From Cruorifilaria tuberocauda (lineage: Eukaryota; Nematoda; Chromadorea; Rhabditida; Onchocercidae): 64,000 nt of DNA. The notes under the pieces are model-generated. The model was not told the DNA's origin, did not search any database, and was given only the letters and a program-made list of their open reading frames with translations. Each line of letters starts with the position of its first letter. Positions within the stretch are counted from its first letter, which is position 1. The DNA is taken from assembly GCA_013365365.1 (NCBI GenBank), contig JABVXU010000006.1, forward strand, positions 248,001-312,000, read 5' to 3'. This document shows positions 11,743 to 26,198 of this stretch, piece after piece. Both the position numbers and the translations under genes were made by a program.

Positions 11743-14700
11743 TTATTGGTATTTGGACTGAAATCATTTAATCGTAGGTTATTGTTTGATTGCCGTAAAA
11801 TTGCAAAATATTTCAAATGATTGGAGCAAGCAATTGATACGTCGAAAATACATCGACATTCATTATTGCAACATTCATTACTGCTATCGATTACGTAATC
11901 AAGTGCAATGAAATCGCATTGAAGATTTTCAGATGCGCCGAATAGTGGAATTAATCTAGTTTAATTTGTTCGTTTCAAGTAAAAATGATAATATACAGGC
12001 TTGCTATTACTATTAGCAGGACAGTTCAAGGTAATACTGATTATCATACAATGATTCGGCAAAAGTTTTATAAGCTTCTAAGCAGAAAAAATTTCCACCT
12101 TTTAAAATAATTCCACCTTTTCTATGTTATTGTAAGAATTGTGAGGAATGATAGGAAATTCATCACGGTAAGCCTTGAATTGAATTTAATCTAATTAATT
12201 TGCTCTTACTAATTATTCCTCTCATAATGAGAAAGAAGTTGCTGAAACAGCGAAGAATAAAAAGTAATGACCTCTGTTGTCGTTTTCCCATCAAACCTTG
12301 AACGCAAACTAGTTTGTGACCTGTTTCAGCAGAAATTTGCCAAAATTCATTTTCAATAAGTTAAAAGAAATTTGACAAGTTCACTTTTCTTTCCATCACT
12401 TCACTGCTCTTCTTTACGCAATTGTTTTGTGAACTTTAGATTTCACGCATTTTGAATGGCTAAATTGTGAAATCAGCTGATTTAAATATGTCAGAATGAT
12501 CGCTTCTCGTTTTCTCTTATTTTTTCATTTTCTTCAGGCATGGCACAATAGTTAATAACGATGGTAATCTTGTGAACTTTTTAACAAAAAAATTCTCACG
12601 AAACAAATTTTATCTTGCAATTCTTTGAAACGGTCATTTATTCAATTCACTTTTTTGTTAAATTACAATCATCAATAGAGAGTCTGGGGTAAGATGGAAG
12701 GTAAATTAATGGTTTTATCGGTGGGCAAACTAAAATCAGTTGTTAAACTACTCAAAAGCAAGATAATCAGGAAAGCGGCGTATTTAATAACCTGATTATT
12801 CTTTACTGCTTGATACTTGATAATTTGCAATGGTTGTAAATATGAAATGATTTTCTTGATAGGAATATTTCACCTCTTTATTTTCTTCAATCAATTTTTT
12901 CTTTTTTCAAATCTTTTCATTTTCTCAAATTAACTTACATTTGAAATACCATAAGTTCTGAATTTATGATTTTATATCAAATCACAAGATTTGAACAGTT
13001 TTGATCATGAACAGTCAAGTTCTGTCGAAATTTTTCCCGAGCAATATGACTTGATTGAGCATTAACTATAACACTATGGCTCATTCAAGCATTCACCAAG
13101 CTGTAAATTTTTTAAATACTTTTGTAGGTCATTTATTTTTCATCTCATTCAAGTTCATTAACACTCACATACAATATGTTGTTTTTGCGCTTTTAACATT
13201 TCTTTTTTAGAAGAAATTGTTAAATGATAATAAAATCGATAAGTAAAATTTACTGCTAACATTTTTCTACATTTAATGACTTTCTAAAGTAATTACGTCT
13301 ATAATTTGTTGATTAATTTGTTTTTCACCAATTTCTTTTTGTTTTCTTCTTCAGCAAATATCAAGAATCTATTTCACTCTGTGCTTAGGTAAAAAAACTT
13401 GTTTTAATAAGTACAATGATGAGGGAATGAAATGGAATGGTTATTTCAAGTATAATATGAATCATTTTAAAACTACACTCATCAAGAAAGAAAATTTCAT
13501 TTTCTTTTCCTTCAAAAAAGAATTGATTTCGTTTGAATCATTCGAAATTAATATTGTCAAGAGCAGAAAAAGCTTGCTTAAAGAATTTTTATCGTTGTTC
13601 ATTTTCTGCACAATGAATTTGAAATGGAATGACTCGAAAATTAGTGATATTTTTAAAAGCAATAAACGGAAAGATAAATTTCAAGATAGAAAGATTTGGA
13701 TTAACTCAGTATTTCGATGCTCTTTTTTTATTATAAGCAACACTTCAAAAACTTGCAAAATTTCGAAGATTAAAATCAATCACTGAGAAAATGGATGAAA
13801 TTTTCTTTTGTCACTCATCGAGCAATTCGTGCCATCGACTTTGATATTCAATGTAGTTGTGAAGGGAAGCATTTTTACGATGTCATAAATTAGAATGTCA
13901 GAGTAATGCCACCTATCATCACTCTTCATTATTTCGCCTTTTTTTGATTCCGATTTAAAATTTCGAAAATGGAAATTTCAAATGTTTGAAGAACAAAATG
14001 AAGCAGAGTTTTAATTCTTATCTCATGTCTCAATGTCCTTTTCTGCTTCCAGTGAAATCATGCAGTATTTCCTCCCTCTTCAATAAAACGCTATCAGCCC
14101 GCCTACGGGTTCTCTCAAAAATCTCGAATGTCATAAACGCAGGAAACAATTGAATGCATGAGTTCTTATTTTGAAAATGTGAAATATATTTATTTTCTTC
14201 AACTACCCCGACTGCTACGGTATAGTGCTACCAGTAATCATTTTTCTTCCATCGAAGCATGTCATTAGGGGAAAAACTGAAAATACTGCGAATTTCATTC
14301 ATTCAACTTAAGGTTTTTCATAGATACAATTGTATTTCAAACATTCTCTCTGAAAAATGAATAAGAGATTTTTTTTGGACCTTTTCTTTAAGAAAGACCA
14401 AAAAAGAGCTCAACTTTATTCGAAATGTGTTCTATACAATCATTGATAAGACCACAATTGATGCAACTGCTATTTTGCGCCTGGAAAAGTGAATTTTTTT
14501 GTATATAATAATAATAATTAATAGTTTCATTTAAGCGTTTGAATGCAATCAGTGATAATAACACATGATAGTGATTTGAACTATGAATTGTTAGCGGTTT
14601 GCTTCAGAATATTTTAATTTGTTGTTGATCATTTTCCAGTTATTTTTCTACACTCCATTGAAATATAATTATGAGATAATTAATGCTGTATTTATCTTTT

Positions 14701-17700
14701 AATCATAAGTGATTGATAACTGATTGCAAAGCATAGTTTATCAATTTCATTGAATTTCCAAATATCTGTAGAAAATATTGACACTAACGACTTTCATCAG
14801 TTATACTTCTCATTCACAATTAAATTCGAAATGGAAAAAATTGTCGTTACTTCAGAAATATAAAATGTTCATGGTAGTATATTTCTGAAGTTGTTATTCA
14901 TTACTAAAACTGTAATTTCAAAATTGACGGATCTGCTTCACTAATTTTCTTCCATTTCAATTGTCTGATAAACTTCAGAAGTACGTTAGAATCTTTTATT
15001 TGTTTGTGCCTTACAAAATGTTCAAATAGTTCATATTAAAAAGCGATTATTGATCGAAAGATTAAAACAATCGATTAAAATTTTTTTGGTTTTAATACTG
15101 AACAAACGATTAAATAATTAAATGCCACTTGAAATAACTAAGCAAAAAATCTTCAAAACTTTGGATAACAAATAATGTGCCAATAAATGTAATAAGTGTT
15201 GGTTCCGTTTAACTCTTATTCAGCATTCTTTCCAATCAAACTTTTAACTAAATTTTTCTAGTAGAGGTAACTATTTTTCGTCATATGAAATGAAGAATTA
15301 TTACATTTATCCTTTATTATCAATACAATAGGAATGGATGAAATCAGCATGTTCCAATCTACACATGCTGTCTAACGTAAAGTATTTTTATCCTTTCCTT
15401 TAAGTTGAGTTTCAATCGTCACCTCAAATTATCGATGCACATATTACAAGTATCGTAACTTCGTGTTCCCCTGTTGATCGCTACTAATCTTGTACTTCTT
15501 CATTCTTTCGAAACATTTTATTGTGTTATCGAGTAAAATAATCTTCATAGTCAACCTACGCAATTATTACAGTCCTACGGATTGATTTAGATTCATTCAT
15601 TTCCTATCCTACTATCAGCATATTGAGTGATAAAGATAAGTCAACTACTGCCAGTTGTTCAATGTTATATTCAAAACTAGAAGCTAAATACAGAAGAAAT
15701 TTCTGGAATCTCAGCAATCCAAACAATACTCAGTAAGCAAAAATTTTGGAAACATTCATAACGATAGCGTTACTTCTAATTGTAAAATAAGTAAATTCTT
15801 AGTAGTAACTTCACTTTTATTGTCTTTGTAGCTCAATATCCTCTTTATTTTCCAATTTATAAGCGTTCATTAAGAATAAATATTCTTTAAACTATTACTG
15901 CTTTTCACAATAAGTAAATTTATTATTGAATTAAGAAAATTTTATTCTATTTCTACGTCACCGATATTTTCTTTTAAATATTTAAATATTGCTGCATAAA
16001 GTGTGTGGTCAGTAAAAGAAGTCTTCAAATTCTCCGCTATGTAATTCCATTGTATCGACAACTGTTAATAATTTTAAGAGAGGCAATTAAATTTTGAATT
16101 ATGACGAAATAAAATATAATGGGAATATTTCCAGACGATGAATCATAAATAGCAGTTATTTTCTCAGTGTTTCAGTGAAGTTTTAAGTTGTTAGTTTTTA
16201 TTTGATGAATTCAAATTATCTCAGTCTTCCACTCAGAATTATACTAATTCAATTAAATTCGAATTGAGTTGAACTACTAGTCGTACTGATTCCTTTACTC
16301 CTTCTATCACTAAAGATTTGCTTGGAAGTGAAGTAACACATAATGTAGGTTGTTTATAATCAATTTCACAAGTATTGCAAACAATAGAACAAAGAAGGAT
16401 AATCATAAAAATAGAGATGATAAATGGTAAGAATACATACTATTCAATGGACAGTGATAGTTTATTAATCATTTTATTATCATTTTTATATTTTGTAACA
16501 GAATAGGAATAAGATTATGTCACGAGAAAGGAATCACAACAGGTATATACATAAAATAAACCTGTTTTCGAATATCCATTTTGAAAATTTAATATGCATC
16601 ATTTTTGGAAATGATTTCTGGAAATGGAAATCATTTCTGTAAATTCATTTTTGCAAATGAGATACACCTAAATAATGTAAGCGATGGACTTCTGATGGTT
16701 CATTTCTAAACTGGCCATATATGGTCGACTGATCTTAAAACACTTCTTTCGTTCTTCGGAGCCTACTCTACATCTAGGTAGTTTTCTGAAGGAAGAGAAA
16801 CCGCATTAACAAAGTCAGTAATTTATCATACCTAATATTTAACATTATCGAAAATATCTTCTTCCAAATCACTCCCGTGATTAATTGAGGGATTGAGTAG
16901 AACGTTATCGAATTGAAAGTAGAAAGGATGTCTGCTATTGATTAAAAAGTGACAATGTAGAGTCAAAATGACCTTGCAGGAGTAATTGAAATTTAAAATC
17001 TTTAATTTACCGGTTATAGAAGTTCAACGTTGACAAACCGTGAGTAAAATCATGTCTCAAGAAACTGTAATCAATCCTTATGAATTTCTGTCCATCAAAG
17101 TTATCGACTTCATTCAACTTTATTCTAATTGAAGAAACAGAAGCTTGATGTTTATCCACCAATCACTGATTAACACTTAATCTTCCTCCTCTCTTCTATT
17201 TCACTTTTTTTTCTCTGTCAAGAATTGATCCGTGGACGAAGGACGCGAGAAAAGAATGACGTCAAAGAGGTGGGTGTCAAGGGACAATCATTGGTTGTTG
17301 AAAATGGATTTTGAAGCCATCCATCTTTCTTTGGTTTCTGATTTATTGAAATTTTTACAATGAAATTCATTTCAACATCACTTAATTGGATGAGTAGAGC
17401 GAGTTCATTTCATCTGAATGAATTTTGAGAATGGAAGTAAGTAATATGTTTGTCACTGATATGAAACAATAAACTTTCAGACAATTGAATTCCTTGTATA
17501 TTCGCCATGGTATTTGTTAAATAATGTTAGGAAAGGAAATTTTGATTCCATTAATTAATTTCCTAATATAATATTCCAATCTATTCACCCTCTAATAACT
17601 TGATCACTTCACCATCATGCTTGTGCATTCTCTAGACAAACTAACCAATTTGCAGTTACACTTTCGGATAATTGACCATTTCATAAATTATATTCTCGTT

Positions 17701-18210
17701 TTAAATAAAGAAGGTTGTTCAAATTTTGTACCTTATTTCGCTGATAGTAATATATCAATTATCAGTGCAAAAAGTGAATAAAACAATTAGCATAATTAGA
17801 AGTTTGTGATAGTAGATGAAAGATCAGATCAATCCTTCATTTTATTCTTTTAGGAGTTTCATTATGCATTCACTTATAATTAGATTGATGGTATTTTATA
17901 ATTTTAATATTTCAAAAACTTTGCAATTAATTAATATTTCACTTCTTTCTCGCACTCTCTTTTCTCTTTATATGGTCATTTTCTTGCTTTATTTTATTGT
18001 CTTGATGTGCAATTAACAGGTAAATGTAGTGTTTATGTAATGCAATCATAAATTTCGTTTTCCATGGATGAAAGAATTTATTGCAGACTGAAAGAAATTT
18101 TGAAGGAAGAGAAAACTCATTAGAAAGAACAAAAGAATAGCAATCAGATCAAATCAGCTTCCATATCCAAGACAAAATCAACACCTTCTTACCTTTATAA
18201 ATTAATATCG

Positions 18211-21200
18211 ATGAATTTCCCCTCTTTTTGGTCATTTTCAACTAAACCGAGAAGTCAAACGCGCCTCGTCCATTATGTTAACCTTCTACACAGGCGTTGG
18301 TCTTATTTTATAGCCGATCATATCACTGCTGCAATTATCATTTCTGTTTTACTATCAATCATCTGTACGATCAAAGTTATCACCACACCGTTAGTTTCTT
18401 TATTTTTTTAAGTTTAGCAATGAAAATTAAACTTAGACTATTCAATAATTATTTTCAAATCTTAAGTTAAATTTAATTCATTTCATCTCTATTTTATGAT
18501 AAATCAAACATTTCTGTGCTGTGCTTTTTGTGTGTGTCTCAGATTATTTCAATTAAAATAGAGCGAAATAAACATTATGTTATCAATTGTTAGCTAATCC
18601 CAGTTCGTCGAAATTTAAAAATAAGTTTTTCTTTTTTCAAAATTGCAGTTTTAAAAACGATCTAATGGGTTTTATACCATATGGCGTACGATCACGTGAA
18701 GAATATGCGGTACAGGAAAAGTTCACTAATCATGGCGGTAAAGGAATTCTTCTAATGGTTCTTATCATTGCAAAGGATGGTGGTTCAATGTTAAGAAGGG
18801 AAACGCTGGAAGAAGCTGTTGAAGTAAGAACAAAGCTCAAAGATTATTTGTAAGATGAAACAATAAATAATAGTACTATCTTCGTAAATTTTTCACTTTC
18901 ATTCATCTGTTAAGTAATCTTTACCCTTTCCAACAAATCTTGCAAAATTTCTTCCCTTACGCCTCCAGCACTTTTCCATTGAACATTTTTCAGGTGGATG
19001 AATTGATTTCAAACAATTTCACAATATACAATCATATTCTTAACAGGAAAGAGTCTTTCAATGAATTTTGTCGCAGCTTCTGCTTGCTCAACGCTCCATT
19101 GCAACAATTTCACGTAATCTTTTTTCGTCTAAATTATCGATGCATTTCATGGCAATCCATTTCCATTCAGCAAAGGCATATCCATGAATGATTATCAAAT
19201 CAATGGTGAACAAACAGCGTTAAATTAAAAATCTCTACCTTCATGTTTGAAATACTGTCTAACAACTTATGCATTAAACCTGCACTTCTTTAGTGAAAAA
19301 TTATAAAATTGCGTTTATTCTAATTTGCTGATACTAAATGTGAATATTCTAGAAAAACTAAGTTATACAACCGGAATAACTCCCATTTAATTTTTTCAGC
19401 CAAATTGCTCAAATTAAATTTCATGAAATAGCAAATCCTCAAATTTTATGTGAAATTAATAGAAGAAGTAATGATCTAAAGCATTATAGGTTAAAATTTA
19501 ATACCATGAAGGTGAACGATTCAATAAAAAAAACATTATAGAGATTGTAAGATCTAAGATTAAAATTCAACAAATAAAATTGTATTTTGATGGATAACAT
19601 TGAAAATTTTTAAATAAGTAAAATCTGCTGGTTAGATAAAATTATAGAACAATAATGGTTTACAGAATGGTTTTGAAATGCAGTTGGAACGGTTTCAAAC
19701 TAATCAACCGCTAAATGATCGAATATCTTTGAATTATCCAATTTCGAAAATATACAATCGAGCTTTCAACATACAGGTACTGCGTGTGAGCGGAAGTAGT
19801 TAATTTTGAATTAAATATTTGATCGTAGTGCTAAAGTGCTGTTCAGATATATTTAGCATGGGAATTTCAAATAAACCACGAAAAAATATACTAATTGTCA
19901 ACTGCTGAAAATTTGAAGATCTGATCATTGATTTATTAAAAGAAACTTGATCATTGACCTATTCATGTATTATTGATAAATAATCGGACAGTCCTGATAA
20001 GTTTCATTTGTCGAGAAGAAAATATTTTTGATCTTTTCGTTTTATTAACAATTTTAGTTGAACTTCAATGGAATAGAATTGAAAAATGACACACTAATGG
20101 ATGAGGTAATGAATAGTTCAACAACGAAAATCATCAATTATGCTCCATTTGTTACAAATATGATATCGGCAAAGATGATAAGACTTATGTATCGTGGAGA
20201 ACGAGTAGGTGATTGGACTGTTAAGCAAACGCAGCAGTACGAGTTAGGCATTGTTCGTCATTTCCAGCAGTAAGTGTTACTCTTCCTGTTTCACTCCCTT
20301 CAACTTTATCGCAGTGAAAAAATCGTTAGTAGATAAAACGGTGTTTAATCTTGCTTGCTCACTACTCCTTTCATCAAACCATTTCCCAGTAATATAATCA
20401 TCCGCTTGCCAAATTAGTATTCCAACGAATCTACCACCTTTGATATGTATGAGAAATATTTCCTTTACAAGAAAATATTACATTCGATGTGATAAAAATA
20501 TGTTTTGTTTGTATAAGTTAACTATTTTTTTGCTTAATTCTCAAAATTATTTTCAGCCTAAAGTCCATCCTCTAAATGTTTCTATTAATTTTGCCAATAA
20601 TCAATGATAAGAAGGTTAAGCAAATTAATGCACTGACAACAGTGTCAACGTAAATTTCATTGGAGTAAAAATGTTGATAAATTTTAAATTACTTTGAGCA
20701 TCTTTCATGCGAAATTGTCACGTATACCCTATTGATAATAAGTTAGCAGTTTCACGCATGTCATGCACACTTCTTTACAAGTCAAAGTTTGATAAGTAGA
20801 AGTCATTCTTAGCTATTCTTTTTATTCAACCAAAAAACTTTATCGACTTTAATATGTGCAAAAGTTAGACGAATCAAAAATAAATTTCAATGATTGCGAT
20901 ATTGAAATTATTATTCTAATACTAAAACCTTAAAAATACATTAAATTTGAAGTTGACAGGTGGAATGATTTTTTGGAAGCTATGATTCAAAGCACATATT
21001 TCAGTAATTATAAGCCAAAATATATTCGTGTGCTTGTGGTATCCTTTGAATACATTGACTACGAGATTTCCCGTGCCGGCTTAAGTATGCTACCGTACTT
21101 GGTTATTGGTTTTGGTGTAATGTTCATTTGTTCAGCAATATCAACAACGATCAGTGCTATATATATGCAACAAATGAGCATTTATAAGGTTCGATAATGA

Positions 21201-24200
21201 GAAGAAATTTCTGAGTCAGATCAGTATAATAATAAAATTTTTATCAATTGTGAATAAAAGATTATTGCAATTGGATAGCAAAAAAACGTTGATAAATATG
21301 ATAAAATGATCCTAACTCATTAAAAAGATGAGATAAGAAATTCTCATATAGTACATAATGTAATATACGTATAATAACATTACCAATTTAATTTTCAGAT
21401 TTATTTGGCTCTTTTTGCTTGTATTTGTCCTATAATGGCCAATGCAACTGCTATCGGATTATTGCTAACCATTGGAGTAAGGTATGATGCCATCCTATCT
21501 GTCACACCAATTCTTACTCTTGCCATCGGTAAGTTGTAAAGTTTTTTAGACGATAGGAGTATATTAATCCATCATATCTCTTTTATAAAGCAGATCATTC
21601 TACATAGTTTTATTCAATGAATCATGAAATTTTTTAAGCTCAAGAATTTAATTACAATTGCTAATACCGTTTTTTATCCAAGGTTTACTTCACAGGTGTT
21701 GATGATGCCTATTTGATGATACATGCATGGCAACGTGTCACGAGAGAATGTAATTTACATTCTGTCAAAGGTGATTGCGTCCCATATCGTCTTGCACAGG
21801 TAGTCTTTGCATAAATTTATGCTAACTGATTTCTCGGTTCATTTAATTAATTTAATCATCGACTGGGGAGACGGGAATTAGGAACAGCAATATACCGTTA
21901 TATCGGAAAGGAAAGCAATCATGAGGCTATCAATTTCAGACAATGACATGGAGTACTTTCAGGTATTAGAAGAGACTGGACCGGCAATTCTAATATCGGC
22001 TTTAACCAATATTCTGGCTGATGCAGTTGGTTCCATTACTGGCTCACCATCCATTACCGTACTATGTTTTGGCAATATGCTATCCATTTTTATGGATTAT
22101 GTTTATCAAGTTAGTTTATTAATTCAGTGCAACTTATCATGAAGATCATTATTTAAATTTTATTATAGGAATATTCAAAAGTTTTTAAGGTTTGAAATAA
22201 ACTGATAACATTTCTGATTTCATCTTTCTTTTACAAGCCTTTTTTCTATTTGTATTTGAGAAAGCTGATCATCTATTTGTTCATTATATTATTAAGTTCA
22301 AATCATATGCGATTCTCAAAATACTACATTTCCCTTGCCATAAAAAGGAGCAGCGAAAATAATTATTTGTGATAAAGGATAGACTGGAATTTTTGATGTC
22401 TAATCAATTTGATAAACTGTTTTTTTAATGAATATCACTGCATTACTTTCATTCAAACAAACTTGATTTTAGCGAAACAGGGCAATTTATTCAGCAATTA
22501 CCAACTCTTAATACAATTGATAGATGAATTCAAAGCTTACTGCAATGCGAGTAATGCTTGACCTTTTCAGTTAACATTTTATTCGGCGATAATGTGTATT
22601 GCGGGACATTTTGAAATAAAAACAGCAGCCGAGCAACAAAACACTCATTCAATCAGTATTGACAACGAGAAGAAAGGCACAATAATAAATTATTGCAAAA
22701 AGGTGAAATCTTTCTTATCGATCACATCTCTACGGCAGAGTAGAAGAATAGTTGTAAGGGTCAAAGATACCCTTTTTGTATCATAAACTGTCTAATTACT
22801 TTTTTCCTATTTTATATTAAGAGAATATTTTAGAACTCACACAATTTTCGTGGATATGCGAAGAATATTTGCGATTCTACGCTTGAAGGCTACGTCACGT
22901 TGGTCACTAACAAAATTTTTGCTACTGGTGTATTTTGTTCATGGGTTCTTCTGTTTATAATCTCAATTTATGTATGTTTTAAGCATTTAATCAAGAAAAA
23001 GTTTTGAAAAAACTATTTTATCTACCTTCTATGTTGGCTAAACAAACTTCCATCAGTAATAATGTTCAATTGATTTTCGTTTCTTCTTTTAGGGGATAAC
23101 TAAAATAAAAATTGAATTAACATCGGAAAAATTGTTCCCGTTGGATTCACCACTTATTGAGGTTTCTTTTTTATTCCGACTTTTTACAAAGAGTGAGCAT
23201 TCGAAAGTTATGAATTTATTAATCAAAGTAATCCATTTCATTCCTATTAGAAGTAAAGTATAAGTTAACTTAAATGATCAAAAAACCAATAATCAATTAT
23301 ATAAAAAAATGTGCTTGCATGATATTAAATATAGAGATTCTTATCTTTATATGCATTTTTTATCATAATAAAATTCAAACAATTTCATCATTTCAAAAAA
23401 TTTAATGCTTTATTGGTTCAGTTGAATAATCTGTTACAATGGTACCAAGTACCAGAGCATACTATGGCACAATTTTATGTGAACAGTCCTGGAAATCTAT
23501 CAGATGTGAGTCGCTTACAACGTCTCAATCAAATGGTTTCTGAATTGGAAGTTATGAATGGTTCTTGGGGGTCAGACAGTACCAACTATTTCATTCGTGA
23601 TTTCATTGATTACGAAAAGCAATTGAACGAGGCAGATGAAAATTACGGTTTGTTCATTTATTTGATAATTGATAGAGTGTAATTATCACATCCGAGAACC
23701 AAGAGTTAATTCTTTTCTGCAACAGCAAATGAGAAATATAATCTTGCATACTTTCGCGCATTTGCACCGCTGTGTATAGTAATCCTTTCATACTGCGTAA
23801 TTGCTTTATAAATGAATAACGAATGAAATTTCTTTCAGTTATTTCATTTTCCTGACAAGATCATTTTTTAGCCTATAACATTTTGTTAAAGTAAATTTCA
23901 ACTTTTTATTCATTTATTTATAAAATTCCAGATCCAACAAATGCCTCCGTTCTATTCAGAGAAGATGATTTGCCGATATTTTTAGACTGGCCTGAATATC
24001 AGAGATGGCAGGGCTTTGTGATTCTCAACGAAACAACGTAATTTATAATTCTTTTAAATTTCACTTTTAATTTTTGTCAAGTTTATTCTTTTTTGGTTTA
24101 GCCTAAAATTAACTTCATCAGTTTTGTAATTAGCTTTCAGATAGTAAAGCTAAACCAGCCTCAAAAATTTTCAAAAACTCTTCTAAATTGTTAGTCATCA

Positions 24201-26029
24201 TTTCTTCACTACACTGGTTGTGAATATAATTTTCTTAACAAATTTTATTTATTATGTTACTTTCATTTGTACTTCATTGTACTTCAGCTTCAACAACAAA
24301 CGCGTTTCATGCCTACGTCATGGCGAATAAGTGAAACTGCGCAAAACGCTTGGTTTGAAAACTTATTTTCAGTGGTCACCTGCTGAAATTCTTCTTTACA
24401 ACCGCTTATTATGGTGAAAATTTGAGGGATTGGCCGGAGAGAGGTATTATGTTGAATAAATGGCGCAACATTATTGATAAATACAGGTTTGCAGTCTTCA
24501 ATCTTATCTACTTCTTTACAAATTACACAGTAACATTGTATAATTGATGAATTTACAACATCCCTTCACGATCCATTGATATTTTATTATTGTCCACTGA
24601 TTAACTTAAACGATAATTAATGATTAATTGCCTTTATAACTATTATGTTTACAAATGATAACAGAGTAGTGACAACAACAGTGAATTTATATCAATAGTA
24701 TGATACCATTGTAATAGTAAAATATTATTACAATAATTTTGGATGTTTAATAAAAGAGAAAATTTCATTTTTCAGAGAATTTAACGTAACCGTTTTCATG
24801 GACGATGCAATATTCTTAGATTTGATTGATAATATGGCAACCGATGCGTGGCAATCAGCGCTTGGCATATTAGTTTGCATGGCATTTATTTCCTTCATCT
24901 TTCTTTATGATCCATTTACAGTAGCTGTTGTATCGGCCGCTATCATTTCCATTATGACTGGTTTGTTGTTATTTGAATTAAGCGCTTTAAATTAACATTA
25001 AACTGAAACTCAATTTCTTTATTATACGATTTCATTATACGAATTATTTATATAATATTTACTATCAATTTTTACTAAGTCGTTGTATTAGCATAGAACA
25101 GTTTTATTTTGAAGGTATTATTGGAATATTAACTCTAATGGGTTTTAATTTGGAACCGATCATGATGGCTGCGATATTAATTTCAATGGGTTTCAGCGTC
25201 GATATACCAGCTCATGTGGCCTATCATTACAATAGTAGCGGTAGGCCTTTTGTATTGATATTTAGGCATGAGATATTTTGATAATGCTTTGATGGAAAAT
25301 TCTTTAATAATCTATTGAAATATTGAACAAAAGCCTCAGACCATAAATAAATGGAATCAGTAGCACAAGTAACAAAGATTCCCAAAATTATTTCAATTTC
25401 GAAATAATAATTGATGGTGCACTTTTTTAGGAACAACAACTAATCAGCAACTAACAATGAAGGAAAAGTTACGAATATGTTTTGCTTCGGTTGCACTTCC
25501 TGCACTGCAAGCATCGATAAGCACAAGTTTATGTCTGCTTGGACTTCTGTTTAAAGAGCTCTACGTTGCACAGGTCTATTTTCTCACTTGTTTATCGTAA
25601 ATTTTAGTTTACAATTTTGATGAAACAAATGAAAACACGAAGAATTTAAGAAAATTCTGAAATAGTTTAATAATCGCTCTTTCAAGGTATTTTCTATTGA
25701 TTGATTTGCTTAGTATCATATGAATCATATAAATTTGATTTGAACTTATAATGAATTATAAAAAACTTTTTGTAGATATTAAGAATTTTGCGCCTCTTTT
25801 CCTCTTTCAAAATTTAAACCTTAAAAATCATCCAGAAATTTTAATTCAAAAATGTAATATTTGGCAATTCCAGGTATTTGTGAAAACGATGTTGCTATGT
25901 ATTTTTTTATGCATTTCTCATGGTTTGCTTATTATACCGTGTATGTTTGTACTCACTGATCGGTTGATTCAGTTCTACAAAAGATTACGAAGGCATGAAA
26001 TTATCTCGCCCGCTATTTCTGCCTCATAA
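18211..26029 (+). CDS. Patched-related (PTR) family membrane protein, sterol-sensing/RND type (950 aa, 19 exons)
   Basis: Exons: 18211-18389, 18649-18823, 18994-19113, 19666-19776, 20058-20269, 20960-21188, 21399-21528, 21696-21799, 21963-22109, 22571-22753, 22834-22971, 23093-23161, 23422-23647, 23932-24037, 24373-24486, 24776-24960, 25115-25240, 25431-25573, 25874-26029. Phases agree throughout and the sum is exactly 951 codons, a usual length for the family. Seen: a first membrane helix at about residues 40-58; a large extracellular loop opening with NDLMGFIPYG; a sterol-sensing helix block from about residue 305; the RND-type motif GVDDAYLMIHAW at 386-397; a second half with the PTR-typical SWGSDSTNYFIRDF and FFFTTAYYGENLRDW; and GFSVD at 835-839 with H843. 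PTR proteins are related to Patched and NPC1; in nematodes they act in cuticle, moulting and membrane traffic. Substrate unknown. A polyadenylation signal AATAAA lies at 26193-26198. The exact family member cannot be named. Confidence 0.93.
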
Positions 26030-26192
26030 TACCAAATATTTCCCTTTCTTATTTGTCACTAATTAGTTTGTTAATTATTTCAAGCGTTCAAAAATTACTC
26101 AAGAAAATATTTGTTGATTTAATTTTGAAATAGACAATTTTGAATTAATTAAGAATAATCTAATCTTACTTATTTTTTTCTTTGTCAAAAGC

Positions 26193-26198
26193 AATAAA
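26193..26198 (+). terminator. Candidate polyadenylation signal of the PTR gene
   Basis: AATAAA located 164 bp after the stop codon of the patched-related gene, at a spacing usual for nematode 3' untranslated regions. No cleavage-site evidence is available. Confidence 0.45.

Larger units (their letters stand above)
6669..18210. other. 11.5-kb gene-poor intergenic region
   Basis: No exon chain could be supported on either strand. The region separates two divergently transcribed genes and so may hold both promoters. The 7.1-7.9 kb part is purine-rich on the plus strand, which leaves long open frames on the minus strand by composition alone. Purine tracts lie at 9103-9150 and 9217-9242, and a (TA)n run near 11723-11742. 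The rest is AT-rich sequence without recognisable genes. Confidence 0.5.

Noticed and set aside
13427..13786. 119-codon plus-strand open frame
   Set aside because: Composition is Lys/Phe/Ile/Ser/Asn as expected from AT-rich noncoding DNA; no domain, no signal, no neighbouring exons.
18940..19191. Long open frame read as a separate 83-residue protein
   Set aside because: Only 18994-19113 is coding, as exon 3 of the PTR gene; the rest is intron on either side.
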